Positions 1-6,900 of a stretch of 16,182 nt of DNA are shown here, in pieces; positions within the stretch are counted from its first letter, which is position 1; each line of letters opens with the position of its first letter. Source of the stretch: CAZJLN01 sp964540765 (GTDB lineage: Bacteria > Chloroflexota > Anaerolineae > Anaerolineales > Anaerolineaceae); contig CAZINW010000044.1 in NCBI GenBank assembly GCA_964540765.1, positions 1-16,182 on the forward strand. The letters are read 5' to 3'. A model generated the notes under the pieces. The model ran no database searches, was not told the DNA's origin, and was given only the letters and a program-made list of their open reading frames with translations. The translations under genes and the position numbers were made by a program.

Positions 1-433
1 CATAGAGGTTGGTGAGGCTGCCCAGTTCTGGCGGAATCGCCCCGCTCAGCTGGTTATAGCTCAGATAGAGCCCCTGCAGGTTGGTGAGGCTGCCCAGATC
101 TGGCGGAATTGATCCGCTCAGCTGGTTCCTATTCAGATAGAGCTCCCGTAGGTTGGTGAGGCTGCCCAGACTGTCTGGGATTGCCCCGCTCAGCTGGTTG
201 CCAGGCAATTCGAGATCCTCCAGGCTACTGAGGCTGCCCAATTCCGCTGGGATTGAACCGCTCAGTTGGTTGTAGCTCAGATCTAACCCCTGCAGGTTGG
301 TGAGGCTGCCTAATTCTGGTGGGATCTCCCCGCTCAGCTGGTTGCCGTCCAGATAGAGCCACTCCAGGCTGGTGAGGTTGCCCAGTTCTGGCGGAACTGA
401 ACCGGTCAGTTTGTTCCAGTCCAGTTCGAGGCC
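1..433 (-). repeat. 72-bp tandem repeat coding for LRR units
   Basis: The segment GGTTGGTGAGGCTGCC (plus strand) or a close variant recurs exactly every 72 bp, at 7, 79, 151, 223, 295 and 367. Each unit codes one 24-residue LRR. Copies stay close at DNA level, including at synonymous positions, and the copies at 7, 79, 151 and 295 begin almost identically. This suggests recent expansion or gene conversion. Confidence 0.9.
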
Positions 434-964
434 AGTAACATGCGCGTCATTAACGGTTACTCCAAACCAATTGCCTACCGTGGTCGTCACAAGCCAGTTG
501 TCATGGTACTTCCAGCCTGCCCCGTTGGTACCCTCATATAGCGCGACTAAGGCTTCACACTCTGTTGGGGGTACATCTGTCACCAAGTTGCAGTCAAAAC
601 TCTCCGCTTGCACCCTGGTCTGGTCGATCTCCTCCGCAGTCGGGGGAACGTACTCACGCTCCTCAAGCGGTTCAGAGTTCGTTTTAAGTGGGGCAATGAC
701 CTCTTCAGGCAGGTTCGCGTTTAACAGGTAGTCCTGGTAGTGCCTGTCCTGTTCAACTTCGAAATGTGCTTCAAATTCCGGATCAAGCCTTTCATCAGGG
801 AAATCAGGTGGGTATCCTGTCTCAGGTTCATCCCTTTCAGGAGCAACATTTTGGGATATGCCCTGGACATCGAGATGGCTCGATGTGGCTGCGGCCGGAG
901 AAAGCTGCAGGGCGAAAGAAAACGCCATTAAACATGTAAATATTCGGGCTATTTTTTTATTCAT
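1..964 (-). CDS. Secreted leucine-rich-repeat protein, N-terminal part (runs off left edge)
   Basis: The minus-strand frame is open from an ATG at 964 to the window edge (321 codons), so the C-terminus is missing. Residues 1-26 form a signal peptide (MNKKIARIF, a hydrophobic stretch, then SPAAA). Residues 40-120 are an acidic, Pro/Glu-rich spacer. Residues 124-158 form an LRR N-cap-like segment with Cys125 and Cys136 and the motif CEALVALYEGTNGAGW. From about residue 178 there are six 24-residue plant-type repeats of the form LGSLTNLxxLxLxxNQLSGxIPPE, and a seventh begins at the edge. A weak AGGG ribosome site lies about 7 nt before the ATG. Such proteins are exported and usually bind proteins or surfaces; the ligand here is unknown. 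The C-terminal anchor, if any, lies outside the window. Family assignment is sure; function is open. Confidence 0.93.
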   Translation of the reverse strand, partial: MNKKIARIFTCLMAFSFALQLSPAAATSSHLDVQGISQNVAPERDEPETGYPPDFPDERLDPEFEAHFEVEQDRHYQDYLLNANLPEEVIAPLKTNSEPLEEREYVPPTAEEIDQTRVQAESFDCNLVTDVPPTECEALVALYEGTNGAGWKYHDNWLVTTTVGNWFGVTVNDAHVTGLELDWNKLTGSVPPELGNLTSLEWLYLDGNQLSGEIPPELGSLTNLQGLDLSYNQLSGSIPAELGSLSSLEDLELPGNQLSGAIPDSLGSLTNLRELYLNRNQLSGSIPPDLGSLTNLQGLYLSYNQLSGAIPPELGSLTNLY

Positions 965-977
965 AGGGTCCCTTTCT

Positions 978-1017
978 TGATAAACAAACCGATTAGATGA
1001 TTGAGAAAAGTTTATCA
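978..1017. promoter_or_regulatory. Inverted repeat upstream of the LRR gene
   Basis: TGATAAAC (978-985) and its exact reverse complement GTTTATCA (1010-1017) are separated by 24 nt, 14-54 nt before the LRR start. The right arm overlaps a TATGAT -10-like hexamer on the minus strand (1019-1014), but no good -35 box stands at the right distance. It could be an operator. No regulator can be named. Confidence 0.35.
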
Positions 1018-1048
1018 TAGGATGATTGGCAAGGCAATTATCTGTTTG

Positions 1049-1130
1049 AGAGGATGTTGAAAAACCTTTCGTGTCATTCCTATTTTCCGGCGATGCGTCC
1101 CTGTGGGAATAACGTTTTTCAACGCTCTCT
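1049..1130. mobile_element. MITE-like 82-bp element with 17-bp terminal inverted repeats
   Basis: The ends AGAGGATGTTGAAAAAC (1049-1065) and, read on the other strand, AGAGAGCGTTGAAAAAC (1130-1114) match at 14 of 17 positions, with ten consecutive bases perfect. A second inner pair, ATTCC (1076-1080) with GGAAT (1106-1110), lies inside. There is no coding content and no obvious target-site duplication. It may be a non-autonomous transposable element or a REP-like palindrome; a large hairpin acting on the flanking promoters is also possible. Confidence 0.45.
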
Positions 1131-1152
1131 ACCATATCCTATGCGCTTAGGT

Positions 1153-1163
1153 TATAATATAAT
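1153..1163 (+). promoter_or_regulatory. Double TATAAT -10 box giving a near-leaderless mRNA
   Basis: Two overlapping perfect TATAAT hexamers (1153-1158 and 1158-1163) lie only 5-10 nt before the ATG at 1169. Initiation about 7 nt downstream of either would leave a leader of 0-4 nt and no room for a ribosome-binding site. I see no convincing -35 box. This is the likely promoter of the membrane protein-selA-M24-tsaD-sigma run. Confidence 0.5.
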
Positions 1164-1168
1164 GCAAC

Positions 1169-1576
1169 ATGGAAAATCAAAAACCTTACACCTTTAAAGA
1201 TTTTTTGCCTGTTTTTTTGATCCTCACTTTATCGGGTTGGATCGGTCTCTTGGTGGTAGTGCTGATCTTTCTTCCCTTGCTCGGTCCCCGCTGGTTGTTT
1301 TTCTTCTTTGGTGTCCTGGCACTCTCAGGCACAACTCTCCCTCTCGTTTATTACCTAAACAGACGCTTTCCCTCCGACCCACTTGCAGAGAAGAGTGTCA
1401 TTATCCGGCAGTCGTTATGGTTTGGCATTTATGGTTCTACCATTGCCTGGCTGCAAATGGGACGCGTATTGAATACCGGGCTGGCACTGATTTTGGCTGG
1501 AGCATTCATCCTGATAGAATTGTTTTTGCGGTTGTTGGAGCGCAGTCGCTGGAAGCCTAAAGCACCACTTGCGTAA
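1169..1576 (+). CDS. Small four-helix membrane protein of unknown function
   Basis: A 135-residue protein with four hydrophobic segments, near residues 14-36, 39-61, 80-98 and 104-124. A short polar N-terminus (MENQKPYTFKDF) and a basic C-tail (ERSRWKPKAP) fit a cytoplasmic N- and C-terminus. The second helix carries the aromatic-rich LFFFFG. I do not recognise the family and see no catalytic motif. The stop is 6 nt before selA, so it is probably co-transcribed with it. The start is set by the ATG just after the double TATAAT box; no Shine-Dalgarno sequence is present. It may assist a membrane process unrelated to SelA; position alone does not show a role in selenium metabolism. Confidence 0.8.
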   Translation: MENQKPYTFKDFLPVFLILTLSGWIGLLVVVLIFLPLLGPRWLFFFFGVLALSGTTLPLVYYLNRRFPSDPLAEKSVIIRQSLWFGIYGSTIAWLQMGRVLNTGLALILAGAFILIELFLRLLERSRWKPKAPLA

Positions 1577-1582
1577 ACTTCC

Positions 1583-2950
1583 ATGACCGACCTCAGCAAT
1601 GTACCTTCTGTTGATTCCTTCCTGAGAGATCCCTTAGTATCACAACTGATTGCCACATATGGTCGTAGTCTTACACTCTCAGCCATCCGTGCCGTCCAGG
1701 CTGAACTTCGTCACAATCTGAGCGAAGGTCATTCTCTTCCCGATCAAAAAACTGTCATTGAGGCGCTTGATTCCACACTGCAAAACTGGCTCAAACCAAC
1801 CTTAATTCCGGTTATCAATGCCAGCGGTGTCATCCTTCATACAAATTTGGGTCGCGCTCCCCTGAGCCAGTCTGCCCTTCAAGCAGTGAGAGAAACCGCA
1901 AGTGGCTATTCAACGCTTGAATATGACCTTGATAAAGGCAAACGCGGTTCCCGGTTGATCCATGCGGAACAATTGTTAAAACGTTTGACCGGGTGTGAAG
2001 CGGCTCTTGTTGTCAATAATAACGCCGGAGCGGTGCTTTTAGCACTGGCAGCCTTGGCAAACCGTCGCAAGGTCGTTATCTCACGTTCCCAACTGGTTGA
2101 AATCGGTGGAGGTTTTCGTATTCCTGACGTGATGCGCCAATCCGGTGCCAAACTGATTGAGATCGGCACCACCAACCGCACACATCTGGCAGATTATGAA
2201 AAGGCACTTCAAGATGGTGCGTCGCTTGTTCTCATTGCGCATCATTCCAATTTTAAACTTCAGGGCTTTTCAACCGAACCCTCCTTGTCTGAAATTGCTG
2301 ATCTAGCACATGCATTTCATCTGCCAGTTCTGCACGATCTTGGTTCTGGCGCCTTTCTCAACACTGAAAATTACGGACTCACCCATGAAACCACCATCCA
2401 GGACTCCCTTGCAGCAGGTTGTGACCTGGTCTGCTTTTCAGGCGATAAGCTCCTGGGTGGACCACAAGCCGGGATTATTGTTGGGAAAAAAGCTTTGTTG
2501 GATAAGATCCACAAGCACCCCCTTGCACGTGCCCTGCGATCAGATAAACTCTGTCTTGCCGCGCTCAGTGCCACCCTTCTCCATTATTTAACAGATGAAG
2601 CAGATGCCCAAATCCCGCTTTACCAGATGCTTTCGCGCAGTCTTGAATCGCTACACGCTCAGGCACAGGTATGGATCAACACACTGGGAACGGGCGAGAT
2701 CATTCCCGGAAGATCAACAACCGGCGGTGGCAGCCTTCCTGAAGAAGAATTGGATACCTGGTGTCTTGCCCTCTCAGCACAAAAGCCAGAAAAGTTCTTA
2801 TCCATCTTGCGCAGGCAGAATCCCCCCATCATCGCTCGCATTCAGAATGACCAGATCATTTTTGATCCACGCACTATAATGGACTATCAGGAATCATCTT
2901 TTATCAAGGGGTTGCAAACAGCATTATTAATCATGAAAGAGAAAGAATAA
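1583..2950 (+). CDS. selA: L-seryl-tRNA(Sec) selenium transferase (selenocysteine synthase)
   Basis: A PLP-dependent cytoplasmic enzyme that converts seryl-tRNA(Sec) to selenocysteyl-tRNA(Sec) with selenophosphate. At 455 residues it has full family length. It opens with the SelA N-terminal domain (NVPSVDSFLRDPLV), followed by the typical INASGVILHTNLGRAPLS segment, a GTTNRTHLADYEKAL segment, and the Schiff-base lysine K289 in SGDKLLGGPQAG. No truncation or missing key residue is seen. The gene follows the small membrane protein by 6 nt and ends 1 nt before the M24 peptidase start, so it is part of an operon. No Shine-Dalgarno sequence precedes the ATG. selB, selC and selD are not in the window, so selenoprotein synthesis in this organism is implied but not shown here. 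SelA-like paralogs of unclear function exist, but the motifs here favour true SelA. Confidence 0.92.
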   Translation: MTDLSNVPSVDSFLRDPLVSQLIATYGRSLTLSAIRAVQAELRHNLSEGHSLPDQKTVIEALDSTLQNWLKPTLIPVINASGVILHTNLGRAPLSQSALQAVRETASGYSTLEYDLDKGKRGSRLIHAEQLLKRLTGCEAALVVNNNAGAVLLALAALANRRKVVISRSQLVEIGGGFRIPDVMRQSGAKLIEIGTTNRTHLADYEKALQDGASLVLIAHHSNFKLQGFSTEPSLSEIADLAHAFHLPVLHDLGSGAFLNTENYGLTHETTIQDSLAAGCDLVCFSGDKLLGGPQAGIIVGKKALLDKIHKHPLARALRSDKLCLAALSATLLHYLTDEADAQIPLYQMLSRSLESLHAQAQVWINTLGTGEIIPGRSTTGGGSLPEEELDTWCLALSAQKPEKFLSILRRQNPPIIARIQNDQIIFDPRTIMDYQESSFIKGLQTALLIMKEKE

Positions 2951-2951
2951 T

Positions 2952-4190
2952 ATGAAACATGAACTTGAAGCTTTAATGAAACAACAGGGCGTTGATGCCA
3001 TCTGGATCAGCGGACCGGCTCAACACAATCCTCCCATGGTTTATCTGACCGGTGGAGCACACATTACAAACGCAGATCTGATCAAGATGCAAGGCAAGCT
3101 GCCGTTTCTCTGCCACGATCCCATGGAACGCGATGAGGCTGCCAAATCCGGTTACCCATTGATCAATACCTCAAAGTACGATTACAAAGCTCTCTTAAAA
3201 GAGGCTGACGATGATCCCATCATCGCCCTCGCGCTTCGTTTTAAAATGATATTAACGGAGTTTGGCCTTACCAAAGGCAGGGTCATGCTCTATGGCACGC
3301 GTGAAGTGGGTAATTTCTACTCAGTACTTTCCAGGCTGCAAAAAATGATGCCTGAATTGGAAATATCCGGTGATGGGAACGGTTCCATTCTCCTGGAAGC
3401 CAGGGCGACCAAAGACGCTGTCGAACTGGAGCGCATTCACAAGATGGGTCAGCTCACCACCCGGGTGGTTGGCAATACGGCAGATTTCTTGTCCTCCCAT
3501 TCAGTCAAACAGGACGTCCTGATGAAGGCTGATGATACCCCCCTTACCATTGGGGATGTCAAGAAACGCATCAATTTGTGGATCGCAGAATTGGGTGGGG
3601 AAAACCCGGAGGACACGATCTTTGCCATTGGCAGGGATGCAGGTGTTCCTCACAGTACTGGCTCCCCCACAGATCTGATCCGTTTGGGTCAAACCATTGT
3701 TTATGACATCTTTCCGTGTGAGGCAGGTGGTGGCTATTACTATGATTTCACACGCACATGGAGCCTTGGGTATGCCACTGATAAAGTCTGCAAGCTTTAC
3801 GAACAGGTAAAAACAGTCTACGATTCCATTACACGGGAAGTCAAAGCCGGTGTTAACGTGCACGAATATCAGGAGCACACTTGTGATCTATTTGAGAACA
3901 TGGGACACCCAACCGTTCGTAAGGATCCGCAGACGGTGAATGGCTATGTCCACAGCCTTGGTCACGGCGTTGGATTGAATATTCACGAAAAGCCCTTTTG
4001 CAACCAGCCAAAGGATGATACACAGATACTTAAACCGGGCTCAGTCTTCACCATCGAACCAGGATTATATTATTCTGATGAAGGGATGGGTGTCCGCCTT
4101 GAGGATACCTGGTACATGAATAGTGAAGGAACCTTCAGAAAGTTTGTGGATTACCCCATGGATCTGGTTCTGCCTGTCAAAGGAGGCTAA
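2952..4190 (+). CDS. M24-family metallopeptidase (Xaa-Pro aminopeptidase type)
   Basis: A 412-residue protein with the creatinase/prolidase layout: an N-terminal domain (about residues 1-160) and a C-terminal pita-bread metallopeptidase domain (about 170-405). All five expected dinuclear-metal ligands are visible: D252 (VYDIFP), D265 (YYDFTRTW), H338 (SLGHGVGLNIHE), E369 (TIEPGLYY) and E384 (VRLEDTW). The family removes N-terminal residues next to proline or splits Xaa-Pro dipeptides; exact specificity cannot be read here. No signal peptide is present, so it is cytoplasmic. It starts 1 nt after the selA stop and ends 2 nt before the tsaD start, which fits translational coupling. D252 and D265 are 13 apart, slightly wider than usual, owing to a Gly/Tyr-rich loop (CEAGGGYYYD). 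Confidence 0.9.
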   Translation: MKHELEALMKQQGVDAIWISGPAQHNPPMVYLTGGAHITNADLIKMQGKLPFLCHDPMERDEAAKSGYPLINTSKYDYKALLKEADDDPIIALALRFKMILTEFGLTKGRVMLYGTREVGNFYSVLSRLQKMMPELEISGDGNGSILLEARATKDAVELERIHKMGQLTTRVVGNTADFLSSHSVKQDVLMKADDTPLTIGDVKKRINLWIAELGGENPEDTIFAIGRDAGVPHSTGSPTDLIRLGQTIVYDIFPCEAGGGYYYDFTRTWSLGYATDKVCKLYEQVKTVYDSITREVKAGVNVHEYQEHTCDLFENMGHPTVRKDPQTVNGYVHSLGHGVGLNIHEKPFCNQPKDDTQILKPGSVFTIEPGLYYSDEGMGVRLEDTWYMNSEGTFRKFVDYPMDLVLPVKGG

Positions 4191-4192
4191 AG

Positions 4193-5227
4193 ATGGACAA
4201 AAAGGATGCGCGCATCCTCGGTATTGAAAGTTCTTGCGATGAAACAGCGGCAGCTGTTATCAGCGCTGGCAGGATCATCGAAAGCAATGTGATCGCCAGC
4301 CAGGCAGATTTGCATGCCCGCTATGGCGGCGTCTACCCTGAAATCGCATCCCGCGAGCATGTAAGAGTCATCCATGCCACTGTTGCTGAAGCCCTGCAAC
4401 AAGCATATCTCACCTTGAATGACATGGATGCCATCGCCGTCACCCGTGGACCTGGTTTGGCTGGCTCGCTTGTGGTCGGTGTAAATTTTGCCAAATCACT
4501 GGCTCTGTCTGCCAACATTCCCATCATCGGCGTCAATCATCTTGAAGGACATATCTACTCTGCCTGGCTATATCCCAATGGAGCCAAAGTCAGCCCTGAA
4601 CCGGATTTTCCAATCCTTGCACTGCTCGCTTCAGGCGGACATTCAGAACTCATTTTAATGAGCGATCATCTTGTTTACAAGCGCCTGGGGGGCACATTGG
4701 ATGATGCTGCTGGTGAGGCTTTTGACAAGATTGCCCGGTTGCTGAATCTGCCTTATCCAGGCGGCCCATCCATCCAGAAGGCTGCCCGGGATGGCAACCC
4801 CAACGCCTATAATTTTCCCCGTGCCCGTTTGCATTCAAAATGGGATTTTTCCTTCAGCGGTCTAAAAACAGCAGTGTTGCGAACAGTGGAGGACATCAGG
4901 CACTCAGGAAACCCTCTCCCCATTGCAGATCTTGCAGCCAGTTTTCAATCAGCAGTGGTGGATGCCCTTTATGATAAAGCACTGGCTGCAGCGGATGAGT
5001 TTGAGGTGAAAGAGATCATTGTTGCCGGCGGTGTCTCTGCCAATAAAGCCCTGCGCAGTGCCTTCCGCTCACAGAATCGCTATCGCGTCCATATCCCCTC
5101 ACTTAACCTGTGCACAGACAATGCAGCCATGATCGCGGCTGCCGGTTACTACCATTTTATTAAGGATGACCTCGATGATTTTTCATTCGATGTCGAACCA
5201 ACCTGGTCTCTCTCATACCAGGTGTAA
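4193..5227 (+). CDS. tsaD: tRNA N6-threonylcarbamoyladenosine transferase TsaD
   Basis: The catalytic subunit that transfers threonylcarbamoyl to A37 of tRNAs reading ANN codons, working with TsaB and TsaE in bacteria. The 344 residues match the usual length. Visible hallmarks are GIESSCDETAAAV at the N-terminus, the metal-binding pair H116 and H120 in NHLEGHIYS, ASGGHSELI, GEAFDKIARLL, FSGLKTAVLR, VAGGVSANKALR and CTDNAAMIAAAGY. The start is secured by a strong AAAGGAGG ribosome site (4181-4188) inside the end of the M24 gene, 2 nt upstream of which the reading frame closes. A housekeeping gene in this operon suggests the whole run is expressed constitutively at some level. Cytoplasmic. Confidence 0.97.
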   Translation: MDKKDARILGIESSCDETAAAVISAGRIIESNVIASQADLHARYGGVYPEIASREHVRVIHATVAEALQQAYLTLNDMDAIAVTRGPGLAGSLVVGVNFAKSLALSANIPIIGVNHLEGHIYSAWLYPNGAKVSPEPDFPILALLASGGHSELILMSDHLVYKRLGGTLDDAAGEAFDKIARLLNLPYPGGPSIQKAARDGNPNAYNFPRARLHSKWDFSFSGLKTAVLRTVEDIRHSGNPLPIADLAASFQSAVVDALYDKALAAADEFEVKEIIVAGGVSANKALRSAFRSQNRYRVHIPSLNLCTDNAAMIAAAGYYHFIKDDLDDFSFDVEPTWSLSYQV

Positions 5228-5250
5228 CTTTCTTTAGCAATGATCATCTA

Positions 5251-5850
5251 ATGAGTAAATATTCAACCGACGAAGGGTTATTTTTGGAAGAATTGCGCAA
5301 AGGCAGTAAAAAAGCTTTTGCTGAACTTGTAGAAGTTAATTCCGAAACGATTTACCGGGTCGCTTTCCGGATGTTGAACGATGAACAGGATGCTGAAGAT
5401 GTTCTGCAAGAAACCTTCATTAAAGCCTTCCACAATTTACCTTCGTTTGAGGGACGCAGTCAACTTTCAACCTGGCTGTACCGAATAGCTGTAAACGAGG
5501 CACTCATGATGATCCGCAAGCGCAAACCTGCTACCGCTTCCATTAATCAGGAATATGAAGCTGATGATGGTGATTTGATTCCACGCCAGGCTGTGGATTG
5601 GTGCTGCCTGCCTGAAGCGGAATTGATGACGGGTGAATCACAGGCTAAGATCTCTCAAGCAGTCGAAAAACTTTCGCCTGCCAATCGTGCCGTCTTCATT
5701 CTCAGGGACCTGTCAGGGCTTTCCACTCGGGATACCGCCGAAACTCTCAATATCAGCGAAGCAGCCGTAAAAACCCGTCTTCTGCGTGCCCGCCTTGAAC
5801 TCCGGGAGCAGCTATCAGGATACTTTTCAGGGAGGCTAGCGATCTCATGA
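5251..5850 (+). CDS. RNA polymerase sigma factor, ECF family
   Basis: A 199-residue ECF sigma factor. Region 2 spans about residues 24-92 (AFAELVEVNSETIYRVAFRML, then DAEDVLQETFIKAF and a WLYRIAVNEALMMIRKRK segment for -10 recognition). Region 4 spans about 135-187 (LSPANRAVFILRDL and the helix-turn-helix TAETLNISEAAVKTRLLRAR). The linker between them carries an unusual acidic stretch and CC at 118-119. The gene begins 23 nt after tsaD with no ribosome site; a tiny ATG-ATC-ATC-TAA overlaps its start as TAATG. Its TGA overlaps the anti-sigma start (ATGA), so the pair is coupled. Target genes are unknown. I see no obvious autoregulatory promoter in the 23-nt gap. Confidence 0.95.
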   Translation: MSKYSTDEGLFLEELRKGSKKAFAELVEVNSETIYRVAFRMLNDEQDAEDVLQETFIKAFHNLPSFEGRSQLSTWLYRIAVNEALMMIRKRKPATASINQEYEADDGDLIPRQAVDWCCLPEAELMTGESQAKISQAVEKLSPANRAVFILRDLSGLSTRDTAETLNISEAAVKTRLLRARLELREQLSGYFSGRLAIS

Positions 5851-6095
5851 GAAATTTACATGAAATGCCATGCTGCGATCTTGTCAAACACCTCAGCGAT
5901 CTGCGCGATGGTGAGTTGAGTCCTGAACTGACGGATCTTATTCTTGAACACCTGGAAAACTGTGATAACTGTCGCATCGTGGTAAACACCCTCAATAAAA
6001 CCATCGACCTCTGCCAGGAAGGCACTGAATTGATCCATCTGCCAGAAGATGTTCATAACCGCCTTTTGGCGAAATTGGATCTTGATGACAAATAG
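5847..6095 (+). CDS. Soluble zinc-binding (ZAS/zf-HC2) anti-sigma factor
   Basis: An 82-residue protein with the zinc-binding anti-sigma signature H35-x3-C39-x2-C42 (EHLENCDNC), preceded by C9 and C10 near the N-terminus, one of which may be the fourth ligand. No membrane helix follows, unlike many ECF anti-sigma factors, so this one should act in the cytoplasm, perhaps sensing redox or zinc state. The C-terminal 40 residues are short and carry the extra C56. The ATGA overlap with the sigma gene strongly supports a partner role. An internal ATG at 5865 would still keep the motif but the overlap makes 5847 the better start. Confidence 0.88.
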   Translation: MRNLHEMPCCDLVKHLSDLRDGELSPELTDLILEHLENCDNCRIVVNTLNKTIDLCQEGTELIHLPEDVHNRLLAKLDLDDK

Positions 6096-6270
6096 TGATC
6101 TGTACATCCCTGGTTCCTTGCCAATCAGTCCAGGCAAAGTTAAGCCACCTGAGAAGGGTCAAGAGTATCCATGTCAGGAATAAGTTTGGGCTTCTTTAAG
6201 ATCAGGTGAGCCCTGCCCTTACTGCGGACAAGGTCGCATTCAATGCAACGCGCTGCTCAATCTGGTGTAA
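6085..6270 (+). pseudogene. Possible broken small zinc-ribbon ORF after the anti-sigma gene
   Basis: An ATG at 6085 overlaps the end of the anti-sigma gene by 11 nt and opens a 32-residue frame ending in PEKGQEYPCQE at TAA 6181-6183. The same frame continues past that stop as SLRSGEPCPYCGQGRIQC and ends at TAA 6268-6270. Cysteines in C, CxxC and C spacing look like a zinc ribbon interrupted by a nonsense mutation. A neighbouring frame (GTG 6206 to TGA 6347-6349) has CSIWC, so a frameshift may also be present. The start overlap would suit a third gene of the sigma operon. Chance resemblance cannot be excluded. The rest of 6271-6359 holds two palindromes and the osmC ribosome site. Confidence 0.3.
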
Positions 6271-6292
6271 TCAATATGCGGAACGACAGAGG

Positions 6293-6308
6293 CAGGTGCA
6301 AGCACCTG
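6293..6308. promoter_or_regulatory. 16-bp palindrome upstream of the OsmC-like gene
   Basis: CAGGTGC and GCACCTG form perfect 7-bp arms with only AA between them, 51 nt before the OsmC start. The tight centre suits a dimeric DNA-binding protein better than an RNA hairpin. No T-run follows, so it is not an intrinsic terminator. Confidence 0.4.
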
Positions 6309-6322
6309 ATAACAACGAAAAT

Positions 6323-6339
6323 CTGACCGGTTTGGTCAG
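6323..6339. promoter_or_regulatory. Second palindrome just upstream of the OsmC ribosome site
   Basis: CTGACC and GGTCAG are 6-bp arms around GGTTT, 8 nt before the GAGGAG ribosome site of the OsmC-like gene (6348-6353). It could be an operator or an RNA hairpin affecting translation. No U-tract follows. Confidence 0.35.
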
Positions 6340-6359
6340 GATGAAATGAGGAGAAAATT

Positions 6360-6779
6360 ATGGAAGCAAAAGTAATTTGGCATGATGATATGTCATTTAC
6401 AGGCTCATCAGATACGGGTTTCACACTCCCACTTGATGCAGCTTCAGCAGTCGGCGGTCATGATTCCGGTTTCCGCCCGACAGAATTACTCGCCATTGGG
6501 TTGGCTGGTTGCACTGCCATGGATGTCATTTCCATCCTGAAGAAAAAGCAACAGGATATAACCGCCTTTGAGGTGCAAACGCATATTCAGCGTGCCTCTG
6601 AACATCCCAAAGTATTTACACATATCGAAATCGAGTATATCGTCACCGGCAGAGACATTGACCCTGCGGCTGTGGAACGCTCAGTCCAGCTTTCTGAGGA
6701 TCGTTACTGCCCATCGATTGCGATGTTGCGCAAAGCGGTTGAGATCACCAGCCGCATCACCATTAAACATACCGATTGA
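6360..6779 (+). CDS. OsmC/Ohr-superfamily protein, YhfA-like
   Basis: A 139-residue protein of the OsmC fold, which in characterised members reduces organic or fatty-acid hydroperoxides with two cysteines. Both expected cysteines are visible: C51 in GLAGCTAMDVISILKKK and C117 in SEDRYCPSIAMLRK. The segment FRPTELLAIGLAGC is typical of the YhfA branch rather than classical Ohr. Length is usual for the family. The start is set by GAGGAG 6 nt upstream. It has its own 5' region with two palindromes and is not tightly linked to the sigma operon, so it may be separately regulated, perhaps by redox stress; that is inference. Cytoplasmic. No clear terminator is visible in 6780-6900. Confidence 0.9.
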   Translation: MEAKVIWHDDMSFTGSSDTGFTLPLDAASAVGGHDSGFRPTELLAIGLAGCTAMDVISILKKKQQDITAFEVQTHIQRASEHPKVFTHIEIEYIVTGRDIDPAAVERSVQLSEDRYCPSIAMLRKAVEITSRITIKHTD

Positions 6780-6900
6780 CAGAAAGAAAATTCAAGTAAA
6801 CCAATCTTCTTTAACAGAACGGTCTGCATGAATATTTACAATTGCGAGAGACCACTTTTTTTCTGGATACGGGCAAGTGGATCAGATAATCTCTCCCACT

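Noticed and set aside
372..931. Plus-strand open frames of 119 and 63 residues
   Set aside because: They lie opposite the minus-strand LRR gene, whose frame has a signal peptide and clear repeats; the plus-strand translations show no family features.
6172..6325. Possible selenoprotein: ATG 6172 frame reading through a TGA at 6208
   Set aside because: No visible SECIS hairpin after the TGA, no redox motif around it, and the downstream peptide looks random; proximity of selA alone is not evidence.
6096..6359. A tRNA gene (for example selC) in the intergenic region
   Set aside because: No T-loop-like sequence or cloverleaf pairing could be found here or in the other intergenic gaps.
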